A DNA stretch of 64,000 bases from Platycnemis pennipes (taxonomy: Eukaryota; Arthropoda; Insecta; Odonata; Platycnemididae). The stretch lies in NCBI GenBank assembly GCA_933228895.1, contig OW121848.1, forward strand, positions 88,865,470-88,929,469, read 5' to 3'. Of this stretch, positions 1 through 11,579 are shown piece by piece. Within the stretch, counting starts at the first letter, position 1, and each line of letters begins with the position of its first letter. The notes under the pieces were generated by a model. The model did no database searches. It saw only the letters and a program-made list of their open reading frames with translations, and had not been told where the DNA came from. The translations under genes and the position numbers were made by a program.

Positions 1-662
1 TTAAGGATACCTCATCGTCGTTGCGACGATTTTGACACTCCCCGTTCTACTGTCTGTTAATCCTACCAAATGACCACGGTCGAACATTTTATTCATCAAG
101 CTTCAAGTATTGTAGTCACAAGGGAAAGAAAAACGCACAAGGGAAAAAAGTGGAATTGCGCGGGAGGCAGCAAATAATGACATCATTTTGAAAGGGACAG
201 AAGGTTGACCAGCAATGGGTAATAGTAACAGACAATTGGTTGCATACTTAACAAAGAGGACTCAAGAGATAAGATCCACTCGGGAGGTAAATGATTGACG
301 ACAGTATCGGTAACAATTGATTCTCAGGGGCGGATGAAATGCAATAACATTAATGTTGACAAAAGTTAATTACTTAGAAAACTTGGTGATTGGGCGATGC
401 GTACCATATCAAACTAAATCTCTTATTTAAAGCTATTTTGGAAACATATCATAATATACTACAGTAAGTAACGATTGCAGTTCCTAAAGCCGAGATTTAT
501 TGCCACACATATGACAAACTATGTCACATTATGGTGGAATATGGTTTTATCGGTACGTTTATAATGTAGAAAAGGACGTGATTTGGCTATTTCCTAAAAT
601 AGCATAAGATTATTCCATTATCGTAACTAACTTTGGCAAATATACTCTTTAATTTAACTTGT
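1..662. other. AT-rich intergenic DNA, no gene seen
   Basis: AT-rich sequence with no open frame of note and no recognisable repeat end. I see nothing further to annotate here. Confidence 0.5.
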
Positions 663-924
663 GTTCAACCCGAAGGTTGGTTTTTGATAGGTGAGGGTAG
701 AGCTCACCCCGTACTAAGCCATTGGCGTGTGAAATTCACACGTTCAGGGTAGGGGGGGCCGTTCCTTTCCTGGGCCGCCTACGATCACCTACGAAGTTCT
801 GACAAGCAGAAAATCGAGGATTTTGGGTGGGGTGTCCAGAAAGGCTCCTGCCCGGGATTTGAACCCGGGACTCTCCGGTTGGTAGCTCAGCGCTCTACGA
901 CGACCACGCCACCACGACCCCCAA
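663..924 (-). mobile_element. tRNA-derived SINE, near complete
   Basis: Read on the minus strand, the element starts near 924 with a tRNA-like head. That head has an A-box-like stretch (about 913-890) and a very good B box, GGTTCAAATCC, inside a perfect CCCGGG / CCCGGG T-arm stem (853-871). An unrelated body runs down to about 663 and ends with the small hairpin AACCGAAGG-like / CCTTCGGGTT near 668-681. A tRNA-related head with an internal RNA polymerase III promoter plus an unrelated tail is the hallmark of a SINE. It is not a working tRNA: the anticodon arm and acceptor stem do not fold. Borders are approximate and no clear target duplication was found. It is the least decayed SINE in the window. 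Confidence 0.7.
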
Positions 925-2789
925 ATATACTCATAGTTCTTAAATCAAAGTTCCGAAGGCCGTCTTTCAAATAAAATAGTAATACGTTCATTCAACTGGA
1001 TGGAAGAACCATTGGAGTAAAATAACTTGACTCAAGTTCATTATTACAGCTCGTTCATTTCATGGAGACACTGGATTAAAACGAATAGATCAAACCATGA
1101 TTATGAGGCACAACTAGGGTCAAGTGTAAACAAAGTACGAAAATATCACTCACCTCATCCCGCTGGTTCCGCGGGAATGAGTATTCACTAGCACTCATTG
1201 TAAGCAGTGACCACATACAATTCAAATCCATAATACAACATTATAAAACTGAAATAAGTTACTATCTAAAACTTTGTTGAAAGACCAGGAATAAATGCGC
1301 ACAAAAATGATGTTGAAACATATGCAGACAGTCCAAACCCGCGCTAACTATAAACACCATGATCTCACCCGAAAGAAGTGTGAAACATATCATGAAAATC
1401 TGATTAATTTCTATTATAAACTTTAAAAAAACAGTTTTGTTCCCCACGCATTGATGGAAGACATCAAAGCATACTCGTACTTGATATAAAAATGAGCCAT
1501 TGGGAAACAAAGGGAAAACTACACTAATACTACCAAACACTGTTAACACACGCTCTCAAGAGAGACACATGAGCTTTGAGCAGATATTGAGGCTTGCAAA
1601 ATGTACCGGTGCCAGCCGACCTACAACACACAATAGAAATCTTTTACAAAACAGAATACATGTATTATAATATTCTACTACACTTTGGATATATATAGTG
1701 AAATATAACATTAAAATAATACTATCATTTAACATGCAAAGTAATTAGAAAAAGTAGCTGAAATCATTGTTTACACATATTGTCATTAAACGATCCAAGC
1801 GCGTTGAAAAAATACGTCGTCAAGGATTAACAATGTCCGAGGAAGGGATCTTCCGTAAAAACCCGTCTCTTCACCTCGTGTATTTTAGCGGTGGAGGAGT
1901 AGAAAATCATTCATCGGCTGGAAATGAATATACATTTCCCAAAAATATCAAATCATATTCATTAGGTCATTTAAAGCACTCCCACGTGACTGAATCTACA
2001 ATCATTTACTGACAGAAAAAAATGACCTCGCACGAAATCAGAGAACTAACTCTATTTTTTCTACATCACCCTTCTCTTCTTCCAAAGAATATTAAAAGCA
2101 TTATTTTCCTCTGCAAGGCTAATATTACACTAAACATATATAAAAGTAAGCCTATAAGGTAATCAGGGTAGACTCCATGATATAAGTGTCTATAGAAGGC
2201 ACTTACCAGGCTTGATCGTACTTTAATTTATGATACCCACGTTGGTGTATGATTGCGGGGTATTTTTTCATTTGGAAGATTATCCTGGCCAAATAAAATT
2301 CGTGCAGTGAATACATTATCAAATTTTTTGATGATATTCAGAGGTAAACGATGAAAATTAAATTACTACACACCCCATATAGTTTGCTTACATGCTACAA
2401 TATCAGTACATAAACATAGAGCCTCAGCACCTCCATATGATAAAAAAATGCGATCGTTGGATGGCGTCGAGAGTAGAGATATAAGGTAATAGTGACAAAG
2501 TTAGCAATACTTATTATTGAAATATCCATGACTCTATCTATTCAACTATTGCCTATCAATTGAGGGAGCGGAATGAATAAATGAGCAATCGATATACCTG
2601 ATTTGCAATATTTTGTACATCATCACCTTAGGCCACCATAGTACGATTCATTTAGTGAATAGCTAATAAGTGAGCTAACAACGCTCTGCCCTGCATACCT
2701 ATCCAGACTTGGGTTTTAGGCAGTTAAAAGTGTAATGTAATGTTTCACTGGGAAATTGTATGCCCAGGCGATAAATAATATTTAAATGA
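925..2789. other. AT-rich DNA, no gene seen
   Basis: AT-rich sequence with only short chance open frames on both strands (the longest 95 codons, 1262-1549 minus, with no recognisable motif). Apart from the hairpin at 1154-1181, nothing was recognised. Confidence 0.45.
1154..1181. repeat. Short GC-rich hairpin
   Basis: CTCATCCCGC (1154-1163) and GCGGG-A-ATGAG (1171-1181) are complementary with one bulged A and a 7-nt loop. It stands out as GC-rich in an AT-rich background. It could be a relic of a transposon end; no function is inferred. Confidence 0.5.
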
Positions 2790-3390
2790 TGGGCTACAAG
2801 CAATTGACAAATGGTGTGTGATGCATGGCAGTTAGAAATAAATTATAAAAAATGTGTAGTAATGAATTTTAGTAAAAATAATAGTTCTCCTTCTAGCACT
2901 TCAATAATAAGTAATAATAAATTAACAACCGTGGAATCCATAAAAAATCTTGGAATAAGACTGACACATGATCTTTCTTGGGGTAAGCAAATACGTGAAA
3001 TAATGGGTCAAGCTAATCGTTAACTGAGATTCATCAAAAGAGTACTGGGTAAATCAGATCATGCATGGGAAATCAGCTACTTTTCTCTTGTAAGACCTCG
3101 CTTAGAATACGCTGCCAGTAGATGGGATACATACGAAATAGGTCTAAATAATGAGCTTGAACATGTGCAGTGGAGATCGGCAAGATTTATAACGGTATCA
3201 CAACTATATTAGCGTAAACACTCTAATATATGAATTAAAATGGGAATTATTGTCAGATCGTCGGTTAAAATTTAGACTTAATATCTGAAATAAATCCCAA
3301 TATAATATTTTCACCGATGACGTTAAAATATTTTGCGTACTCCAACTTACTATTGTAGACCGGACTATAGTAAAATTGATTGCCGAACTG
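2790..3390 (+). pseudogene. LINE reverse transcriptase C-terminal fragment
   Basis: Conceptual translation gives the C-terminal 'thumb' pattern of many jockey/CR1-type LINEs. There is a W-Q-L-x-I-N-x-x-K-C block at 2820-2855 and a K-N-L-G-I-R-L block with D-L-S-W about 20 residues later. After an in-frame stop at 3021-3023 come L-R-F-I-K-R, V-R-P-R-L-E-Y-A and L-E-H-V-Q (about 3025-3170), which correspond to the usual LVRPxLEYA and LExVQ signatures. The frame shifts near 2808 and again near 3200, after which V-N-T-L-I-Y-E-L-K-W-E-L-L and R-R-L-K-F continue the family pattern. The catalytic palm domain is not present. With several breaks it cannot encode a functional protein. It would once have copied the element's RNA at a nicked genomic target. 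Confidence 0.8.
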
Positions 3391-3497
3391 AATGATTCTA
3401 AATGTTCTTTTTTCCTCGTGCAATCAGTGATATGAATAGTTGTAACAATATCCAATAGCATAAATACGAGTGTATTTATGGATATCATCGGTGTTTT

Positions 3498-3742
3498 CAT
3501 GGTGGTATAAGGACTTAAGCTAACCTAGCTAACAAAATCATATTGCAAGCTTGCTTTGCTATTTTTGCTATTGCTATGTGGTTGCATGGTGGTATAAGGA
3601 CTTTAAGTTAACCTAGCTAACAAAATCATGTTGCAAGCTTGCCTTGCTATTTTTGCTATTGCTATGTGGTGCATTGTGGTATAAGGACTTTAAGCTAACA
3701 TAGCTAACAAAATCATATTGCAAGCTTGCTTTGCTATTTTTA
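3498..3742 (+). repeat. 87-bp tandem repeat, about 2.8 copies
   Basis: Successive units begin at 3498, 3585 and 3672 with CATGGTGGTATAAGGACTT or a one-base variant, giving a period of exactly 87 bp. The third copy breaks off near 3742. Units are nearly identical, with a few substitutions and a one-base indel. The array lies between the reverse transcriptase fragment and the LINE 3' end, so it is most simply a 3' UTR minisatellite of that element. Confidence 0.9.
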
Positions 3743-3811
3743 TATTTTTAAATTGTGAAGTATTACTACATTATTATTATTAATACTTTTTTATGCATGA
3801 TATGTGGTGCA

Positions 3812-3882
3812 CGTTTGGTGTAAATTCACCTCCTGCCACACACATTTGTGGTAGCTTACAGGGTATTATTAAGATGTAATGT
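3812..3882 (+). repeat. LINE 3' terminal hairpin, copy 1
   Basis: GGTG...TTCACC forms a first small stem. CCTGCCACAC...GTGGTAGCTTACAGGG forms a second, larger one, followed by GATGTAATG at the end. The same two-hairpin arrangement and tail occur at 34791-34868 and 55564-55636. This copy is the most diverged: the lower stem has lost one pair. Confidence 0.75.
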
Positions 3883-3924
3883 CGCACATTTTAACTATTG
3901 AGATTTAAAAAAAATCATTCCCGA

Positions 3925-4000
3925 AGCTCCCGAAGTAATTATTGAACCCTCGACCTTTTGGAAACCAAGCCTACCTGACCACTGTGGCTGTCCGATGGAA
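3925..4000 (-). mobile_element. Possible eroded tRNA-like SINE head
   Basis: On the minus strand a TGGTCAGGTAGG A-box-like segment is followed about 35 nt later by GAGGGTTCAATAA, a damaged B box that has lost its final CC. The spacing fits a tRNA-derived head. No body could be traced. Confidence 0.3.
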
Positions 4001-5015
4001 CAGCATATTCGTCAACTTATTTTGCATTTCTTCCCTGGGCAACTAATTTTGTCTAAGTATCGTATTTAAATTTGTAGGCTGTGAGACTGCCAGAATTTCT
4101 ACGTTATTCTTTTCAACCATTCTCTTCTTCAAACGTGTTCGTTAGTCACTCGAAGTATTCATTTGATCTTCACCATTTATTTCCAATACCGTATTTTGGA
4201 TGTAATTATCCCTCCCTACCCTGTAGTTGTTTCTTTAAAGCCTCTTGTAAGTAGAAATCTCTAAATATATGATCTAATAAAGTGCTTCCGTATTTCTAGG
4301 ATTGGGGATTCAAGTTGATTTCTGATTTTCCCTACGGAGGCTGTCTTATGGAATTGAACTCTTCTGAGCACTAAGCGCTGAACAATCTTTCCTTTTTGCA
4401 TTCCTTCTTTCAAAATTTAATTTTTCCTCTTCAATAGTATTCTTTTCCTCCACTTATTCAACCTTTAGTTTTCCTTATTTTTAGTGGTATTACGTAGTTG
4501 ACTTTTTATTTTGTATCGGAATTTGAGATTTGCTTCACTTATTTAACGGAATGCCTAATGTAATTGATGTCTTCTGCCTTATAATTTCAGGAATGCTTCT
4601 TTGCTCTTTATCGACCCTAAGGAGTCATCATGTTAGAATCAATTAACTAATTTCATGTACTCTGAATATGAATACCCTGATAAAAGTATTCTAAATTTGT
4701 CAGGAATATATTCTTATATCTACATCCTTCAAATTTTATACTTTCCGTGAATCTTCAATAGTATACTAATATCCTGAAATATCAAAAACATCAGGTACAT
4801 TATTGCACATTTGAGATCACTGTAGATGCATACTCCATTATACCTTTTGCAGTCTCTTTGCATTATTTCTTTATTCATGAGTATCCACTTGGTTTGATAA
4901 GATTATATTGCATATTTTACCCATAGCTAATTTTTTTTACGATTTTTGGAAAGAGTTTACCATATAGGTGCTAGTCTTGCTGTATATGTCCCTAGTGATA
5001 TGTACATCTCAAATC
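4001..5015. other. AT-rich DNA, no gene seen
   Basis: AT-rich, stop-dense in all frames; no recognised repeat. Confidence 0.5.
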
Positions 5016-5176
5016 CCGTTCCGGGATCACACGCATTTAATAAATATTTTCGAAAATTTACGCTGATGAGTTTCAAACTACTAGAATCATTCTACCTCTT
5101 TTTTTGTTAACCTTATTTAGATATCATCGGTTTTTTTAAATTATCCTTTATTAAAAAAACGTGTAATCCCGGAACA
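5016..5176. mobile_element. Possible small inverted-repeat element (MITE)
   Basis: GTTCCGGGATCACACG at 5018-5033 is inverted as CGTGTAATCCCGGAAC at 5160-5175 (one difference), and the similarity extends inward through T-rich sequence to a shared TTAATAAA-like stretch. Terminal inverted repeats of roughly 30 bp around about 100 bp of AT-rich DNA fit a MITE. No clear target duplication was identified. Confidence 0.4.
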
Positions 5177-5939
5177 GAGCGGCCACCCCTCTTTCGGATT
5201 CACTCTAGAATCAACTCTAAGTTTTTAATTATTTTTTATTAAAATAATTTATGTATTCTTTTTTGGTAATACCATGCAATAATAAGTCAATGAAAACTGT
5301 TATTGGTTTACACTCTGACGTAATATATTCTTTCTTCAGATATTTTCAAAAATAAAACAAGGCTGAAAAAACAACACTTGAGGCTGAAATTTGTTGTTAA
5401 GACGTACTGGAACGAATGTTAATTTATAAACTTATAGGTTATCCGGATTAAGTTCGATTCCAAAGCAATTGATATAATTATATTGGCATGAGTCATACAT
5501 GTCAATCACTGATATTTATACTAGGATTATATCTATCCCGCGGATAATCAATCTGGCTTCAGTTCGATGTGTAATCACTGTAGTTATCCTATTCTTTAAA
5601 CCCTCGTCTTAGGGCGTATTCTGGAAGGTTTGGCAGTCTATCGCATTTGAATTGCAGAATAAATTGTTGGTATCGCAATCACGGCATGCATTTCATAGGA
5701 AAACAATATTTCCTTAGTGTATGCTATCAGATGCAAATAAGCGGGTAGATGATTGATCTTCGCATTTAATGCGCCAATTCGAGTAAAATTTCTTTCCGAG
5801 CTTCAGTATGCGTGACGACTATCAAAACCTACTCCCTACTCCACAAACAGGGTAAAAAATATCATCCGAGTTTTTCACCATCGCAAGAGTTAATTTTCCT
5901 CCGAGCCAAGTTCGCTGAGTCAAACCTTCACCGGATTTG
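5177..5939. other. AT-rich DNA, no gene seen
   Basis: No open frame of interest and no repeat structure recognised. Confidence 0.5.
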
Positions 5940-6480
5940 CATTTCCCTCTTCAACAATCCACGCTTTGCGAAATCGCGTATTAGTCTCAGTCTTCGCTGT
6001 GTTTTCATATCGGTGCGCCCTCATACATGTATGCGTTTCTTCTCTCGTCGTCTCTCCTTCCCAGTCAGTCTCCTTCATTGTTTCCGGGGCATTCGGAAAT
6101 CCATTGGGCTCGTTTCGCTACCCTTGTTGAACTTTTCTGTATCGGGGAATTGAATTGGTTCCTCAGCCCCACTCCTCTACTTCCTTCCACCCGTTCGACT
6201 CTTTCCATAGGGCCAGTCCGTAATGCGTGCCCACGTGCATACTTACCTTCCCGTTGCGTGCTTGCATTCCTCCCTTCCAGATGCACTCGCCCAACCAATT
6301 TACCTCGGACGCATTAGTCTCATGTTTGGCAGCGAACCCCCTCCATTTTTTAAATGAGGGAATGAAATAATGGGACGATTCTTCGCGTGTTTTTTGCCCA
6401 TTTCCCCCTCCTCTATCGTTCCCCCATGGCGTCTCTGCTCTGACTCCTCGCCGGCTTTTTACCTTCCTCTTTTCCAATCC
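5940..6480 (+). other. Pyrimidine-rich island
   Basis: The plus strand is rich in C and T with many CC, CT and TTC runs, and is GC-richer than its surroundings. Several overlapping open frames occur on both strands but none has a recognisable motif. They follow from the low A content (few stops), so no gene is called. Confidence 0.55.
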
Positions 6481-7023
6481 CTTTCGTATACAATCTCTAA
6501 TTCGGTTTTATTTTCAATTGAATCCATGGCATCAGACATATGCAGACTGCATTTTCCTACGCTGACCTCGTTGACCTTCAAGTCATCTAGGATGCGATTG
6601 TTCTAAAATAGCGTTGATGCTTTCTTCAGCAGTTTTTTTGGCTTAAACGGCTTCTCTTAATTTTGAGGGATCATAAATTTCGGTGTCCAACTCTAAATAA
6701 AGTGGAATGGTTGTGATTCGAAACAAAGCACTCGACCTCCTTCGGTTGTAAAAATAATACTTTTGACAGAGCCCGCTATCTGATATTTCCAAAGGTGTGT
6801 TTTTATTAGATCTCAAATACCATTTCCTAATTTCAGCGTTGACAATGTTTTTCAAGCCTTAAGGAAAATTTATTTTAAATAGAGCCAAGATGCTTATGAG
6901 CTTTCTTTTATATACCTTCCTATATCAGTAGACCAAGGGTACACGAATATGCTAATGTCCTGCAAATTCTAAAATTGTATAGTTTTATTTTACCTGATTT
7001 ACTTCTAAGTTTCATTCTTAGAT
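6481..7023. other. AT-rich DNA, no gene seen
   Basis: Nothing recognised in this stretch. Confidence 0.5.
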
Positions 7024-7105
7024 GACAACTCACCCACGCCCGTGGCAGGATTCGAACTCGTTACTTTTGGGTTGCCAGGCCGGTACTTTTCCGATTCAGC
7101 TCTTT
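7024..7105 (-). mobile_element. tRNA-like SINE head
   Basis: On the minus strand AGCTGAATCGG (A-box-like, about 7100-7090) is followed by GAGTTCGAATCC (7060-7049), a near-consensus B box flanked by a short T-arm stem. The sequence does not close into a tRNA acceptor stem. A tRNA-derived SINE fragment is the best explanation. Confidence 0.55.
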
Positions 7106-7504
7106 CTTAGAATGGAAACACTTGTGCTATTACCTTTATTTATGTTACTTCTTACAGTAAAAACGCGAGGTTAATATTTTCTTGTATATCGCTTATCTAC
7201 GTTGCCGAAACAATTACTATCACGAAGGTTTGCCATCTTTTATGGAAAAATCTTTGTACATTTATTTACCCCTAAGCGTGGATCTTTCTGGATCATTTGA
7301 AATGTTGCGGCCTCGTAGATAAAAAGATCGCCATTACTGCTCTCTTATCTGTGAATGATGGTGGGGCTTCAGGCACCCAAGCACCCCAGTGATTGATAGC
7401 TGAAGCTCTCCGCCACCATTCCAAACTCTTAGCGAAAGTCGGTTTAAAAATTGCGAAAATCTCAGGATCGCCGTGAGAGCAGAAACATAGATGGTAAACA
7501 AGAA
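7106..7504. other. Unremarkable DNA, no gene seen
   Basis: A minus-strand open frame of 129 codons (7293-7682) runs across into the neighbouring island but shows no domain signature. I treat it as chance. Confidence 0.45.
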
Positions 7505-8425
7505 TCTTTTCCTTTCCCTTGAAAGAAGTTCCCTCTCGCTCCATCCACCACGTCCTAGAGACTAATGTCCATTCCCACCCTCTCGCCATCACTCCCGCCT
7601 CTCCGAGTCTCTCCGGGACGTGGGTGCCTTTTCTTATCCACTCCCCTCCTTCCCCCAACCCCCTAAGCATATCCTTTTTCATCCTCTCCCCTCACTCTCA
7701 CCCCTTTCCCCCATCGACACCCGCTCACCCTTTGCCCTTCCATACCACTCCCTCTCCCTATCTCATTTTTCCGTCGCATTCCGAATGCGTATCATTCGCC
7801 ATTCCCCGGAATCTTTTCCTTCCATTTATTCCTAACCTCCTTTCCCTCCAGCGCACTCTCTCTCTCTCCCTCTTCCTCCCTCCCGTTACATCCCCTCTCC
7901 ACAGTCCTGTCTCCCACAATGCCACTCCAAAGGTTTCTCCACTTTAACCCTCTCTCCCTCACTCTTTCCACCTCCTCGACGTCCTCCCTCCGCCTACACT
8001 CAGTATTCGACCTTATTCCTCCACACCAGCCCCACTCCACAAATTCCATCCCCTCCCCTTCCAACCCCTACGGATCGCATAACTCCCCGCCCCTCCCTCC
8101 TCGAGAGCATTTCTCCGCCAGCTCAGCTGTCCGTTCCCCCACATTAATGCATTTTTGCCCTCACTCCTCCCTCCCCATTCACCTGCCACCCGCTCTGCGC
8201 GCCCACTCGAACCGCCGCCGCTTCCTTACCGCTCTCCCCCCACCGCTCCCACGCCCGTCGCCCCGTGCCATTCGGACAAGAACTTGCGGTCTTCATTCTC
8301 CGTCGCGTTCCCATTTTTACACCCGACATACTCGCATCACTCTCGGTCGGACTCCCGTCTCTCCACCCGTTTGGTGTCTTGTAAAAAGGGCCCCCAGTCC
8401 TCGTTTCAAATTTGACGAACCAATC
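7505..8425 (+). other. Polypyrimidine island
   Basis: Roughly 900 bp in which the plus strand is overwhelmingly C and T, including (CT)n near 7856-7870, with CpG-bearing patches near 8200-8290. Borders are abrupt: AT-rich DNA resumes at about 8440. Long Pro/Ser/Leu-rich frames here are composition artefacts. The function is unknown. Confidence 0.7.
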
Positions 8426-9124
8426 GTTCATGGATGTGTCGCACTCTGGATTAATATCTACAATTAGATTAATAAAAATTGAAGTTTATAAAACAAATTC
8501 ATCAAACCACTGCGTTTCATCATGAGCAGAAACTTTTTTCAGTGTATTTTTAATAAGTGTATTATATATTAATATACCTATTAATAAGTAGCAAAATTTA
8601 TTTCAGCAATTATAATTATATTAATTGAGTTATATGAACTTTCATGAATTTTTTGTGCACAACTCGCGTTATATTTTACTGCTATGGAAGTCATTAATTG
8701 CCAATTGTTACCCATTTATTCATGAAAGATGAGTCATGCTCAGGAGTATTACCTGCACCTGTAGTAGAAAGGCGTTTAAAGATCAAGTTAACTAGGGCAC
8801 TTGACATTTGGCGGATAGATAGATAGACCGATAGTTGTTTACCACCAGTTGGTGTAAGCTTTGATGGCGAGCTTCTGCTCTATTTTGCATTTTTTTTAAT
8901 GTATCTGCTCGAATACTCTGTGATGTCTCTCTTCAAATCACTATATTTCTTAACACTAATCATTATTGGCTATGTGTTACTTTTCAGTATTATTTTCTTT
9001 TACAAATGACATTAATTGCTCTATTCGGAGATTTTGAGAGCGTGCTACTATCCTAGATAACAATTATGAAAACTGGTCATCGTCTATGGTTGTAGTGCTA
9101 GCTTACACTTAAATGTATTTACGA
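8426..9124. other. AT-rich DNA, no gene seen
   Basis: AT-rich; contains a three-unit GATA run near 8815-8827. No gene recognised. Confidence 0.5.
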
Positions 9125-9300
9125 CTGGGAGGAAAGGTACAAAGATGTAAATAAAAGGGTAAGAGAGGCAGAGTGATACCTGGCGTCATCAATAGCCCGC
9201 TCTTAACGAAAAGTGCTATGGAGTCCACAATTCAACGTCTCCTCCGATGGGCTGAGTACTCCACTTGAAATGCCTCCATGCATCATCAAGGAAGGACCAG
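9125..9300 (-). mobile_element. SINE body fragment
   Basis: Shares an ordered set of short blocks with the pieces at 11365-11500, 14905-15115 and 44820-44975: a purine-rich lead-in, then 'GGCGTCATCAATAGCCCGC', 'AACGAAAAG', 'TCAACGTCTCCTCCGATGG' and 'GAGTACT'. In the 14905-15115 copy the same body joins a tRNA-like head, so this is read as the head-less body of that SINE family in minus orientation. Confidence 0.5.
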
Positions 9301-10062
9301 CATCCCAAATTTTAAAAAATCTCGACGCACTGGAGTTCTGATAAGTTCTTACTTAAAGAAGTCTTTTAGGAATTTTTTGTTCATATTTCTCATGAATTTG
9401 CTCAATATCTTTGGAAGGCTGTGACTTTCAAAAGCTGTAGAGTGAAGCACGTACGATACGAATGAAAATGCAATAAAAATGTATATTTTGAGACCCCCTC
9501 TTTAACTCAAAAACTCTCTTTTGGTCCCCATCACATCGAAATATGCCTTATTGATGCATGGAATCCCAATCCGCGTTCACGTCACATATTTCTAAGATCC
9601 AGAGTCCGAGTTCATTTCCAATGGAAACTGTGCGTTTCAATTGTGAATCACGTACTCAGGTCTTTCAGTTCTACGCTTCATGTATCTGCACTTCCGACCA
9701 GGAGTGGAGGTATATGTAGGTGAACTATAGGTATGGCACCAAGCAATAATTACTCTCAATGCCGCTATCAGCTTGATCTAAACCGCTTATTTCCGGAAGT
9801 TCACAGCTTAACGTGCATCAGGTTCACGGTCCAAATACACGTTTAATAGTATTTACATATCAATAAATAATTCATCTGTTAATCATTTCTCAGAAGTAGA
9901 GACTTGTAATGAATCTACAAACTAAGTATCTTTTGTTTATATTCAAAACGTATAGTGCTTGTGTTTCATTTGCATTTCAGGCTTACCAAAGCAGTGACGG
10001 CTATCAATAATACTTAATCGATGATGCTCTATTTTTCAATGTTTTGTATCCAAAAATTGGGT
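9301..10062. other. AT-rich DNA, no gene seen
   Basis: No coding or repeat signal recognised. Confidence 0.45.
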
Positions 10063-10255
10063 CATCATCGTCATCATTGGTAAAAAATCCTAGGATTGGT
10101 TTGATGCAGCTTTCCACTTGATTCTTTTATCGGCCAACCGTTTCATTGTGACGTAATTTCTCTTTTACATCCTTCACAAGCTGTTCCATGTAAAAAATAT
10201 CGGGTAACTGAAATTTTTTTCCATTGATTAATATCTCACTGTGATGGCCTGGCAA
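10063..10255 (-). pseudogene. RTE-type LINE 3' end fragment
   Basis: On the minus strand this encodes the last part of an RTE-type polyprotein and its short tail. M-E-Q-L-V-K-D-V-K-E-K (about 10190-10158) matches the corresponding Y-M-G-Q-I-T-K-D-V-K block of the longer RTE copy at 38390. It is followed by the R-L-A-D-K-R-like and 'AAACCAATCCTAGGATT' blocks, then CATCATCG/CATCATT microsatellite on the plus strand (10064-10078). It is the only RTE fragment in the window in minus orientation and is heavily 5' truncated. Confidence 0.7.
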
Positions 10256-11364
10256 GTAATTTGATATCTCCGATCTTAGTTTGGTGTGTGGAATGGAAAT
10301 CGGAATTGGTTGTTGGACATCATTTTTATAGTTAGGTATGTACATAGTTAATCGCTACTCCAGTATTTGTCTCAACGGTAAATAAGCCGTATCCAAAATA
10401 TGCCCCTGTCCCATGCATCTATACCCAAGCCATCGAAGGGTTATGTTATCAGACGGACGGATGCATCATTCTCATATTCATCGTAATCTTGAAAACAAAG
10501 ATTGAATTTAAAAATTGAGCGACATTAAAAGTTAGTATATTTGTTGTATTTTTAAAGCCTATAGGTCTCTGAAATCTCACCTACCCAATTACTAATCAAT
10601 TACGAACAATGGGTTAATAATTGGGTGTCTTCTGCCAACAACTCCCCACAGCATTCTCAATTTTTTGGATAGGCTGGTGATTGAGGTGTGTGACACTAAA
10701 TCCGCAATGGGTAAACACTATGACACTTAAAACTGTGGGTGACCAATGTATGACTGGATAAAGTTTTTCAGCAGTATCTCTTTTCAGGCGTATCTGTAAA
10801 TCACCCTACTAAACTTTTCATCATCAATCCTTTTGTGCGCTGAAAATATTACGAGGAAATCGCCCACATATTTTGATGAAATATGCTAAGGTTACTTTTC
10901 GAATTTGGTGTGTTTCTAAAAACTTTTAAGAAAATGTGGCAATTCTCGCAGTAACAACAGCAGCAAAGGGATATCATGAGAGTGCCCAGAAACGTAGGTC
11001 AGTAATTCAGTTTTGCCGATTAGCATCTGTCCACTATCCTTCTTGAGTAGTATCCTGATAACGCCTCTCCAGTGATTATCCGGCATCTTCATCAAAGAAT
11101 AGTTTTTCTATTGTCATATAATTAGTTGGTCCTCCGATTCTGACATAGCTTTGACTGTCTATGGCATTACTCCTAGCAAGCCATGGTGTATTTTTTGTTA
11201 GTTTGGCTATTTATAGGTAGTGTCGGTGACCAACTCCTACAGTCTTTTGCCCCCCTCTAGAATAAGTAGAAAATTTGGTAGATATGTGAGGACTTTTCAG
11301 GGTGTGGAGGAACGGTGGAGCGAAACCCGTCGCTGGAATCAAAAATCTCTAAAGGAGAGGCGCC
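10256..11364. other. AT-rich DNA, no gene seen
   Basis: No gene recognised. A minus-strand peptide across 10960-11110 looked briefly exon-like but has no identifiable domain. Confidence 0.45.
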
Positions 11365-11500
11365 ACAGGGTTCATGGCTTAACTTCCCTTCTGACGGACA
11401 GTGCTGAACTTAAAAAGTACATTCCCCGTAGTACCAATGTATAAATAACATAAACAAAATTGCTGTGTTACCGTCTGGACTCAAACCCATGATCTCGAGA
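11365..11500 (-). mobile_element. SINE fragment with degraded tRNA-like head
   Basis: The body blocks 'GGCTTAACTTCCCTTCTGAC' and 'GACAGTGCTGA' near 11375-11408 match the family seen at 9125 and 44820. About 80 bp downstream, GGACTCAAACCC (11478-11489) is the complement of a worn B box. Order and spacing fit a minus-strand SINE. Confidence 0.5.
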
Positions 11501-11579
11501 TAGGAAGATATTTCAATTTCTACTGTTGCGTGTATAGGTCTACCCTTCCGTTCAGTAATTACTATTGTTATTTGCATCG

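Larger units (their letters stand above)
2790..3882 (+). mobile_element. Decayed jockey/CR1-like LINE, 5' truncated
   Basis: This is the 3' part of a non-LTR retrotransposon: the end of the reverse transcriptase reading frame (about 2790-3390), a 3' UTR holding an 87-bp tandem array (3498-3742), and a terminal hairpin (3812-3882) that recurs at two other places in the window. The element is 5' truncated, as is usual for target-primed reverse transcription. Assignment to a jockey/CR1-like group rests on the protein pattern after the catalytic domain; the exact clade is uncertain. Confidence 0.75.

Noticed and set aside
841..924. A functional tRNA gene
   Set aside because: The T arm and B box are excellent, but acceptor and anticodon stems do not form and an unrelated body is attached, so a SINE is the better reading.
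3498..3742. CRISPR array
   Set aside because: Units are directly adjacent 87-bp repeats with no unique spacers, and the sequence is eukaryotic; it is a minisatellite.
10940..11110. Minus-strand peptide resembling an exon or retroelement fragment
   Set aside because: No family signature could be named, and no supporting neighbours.
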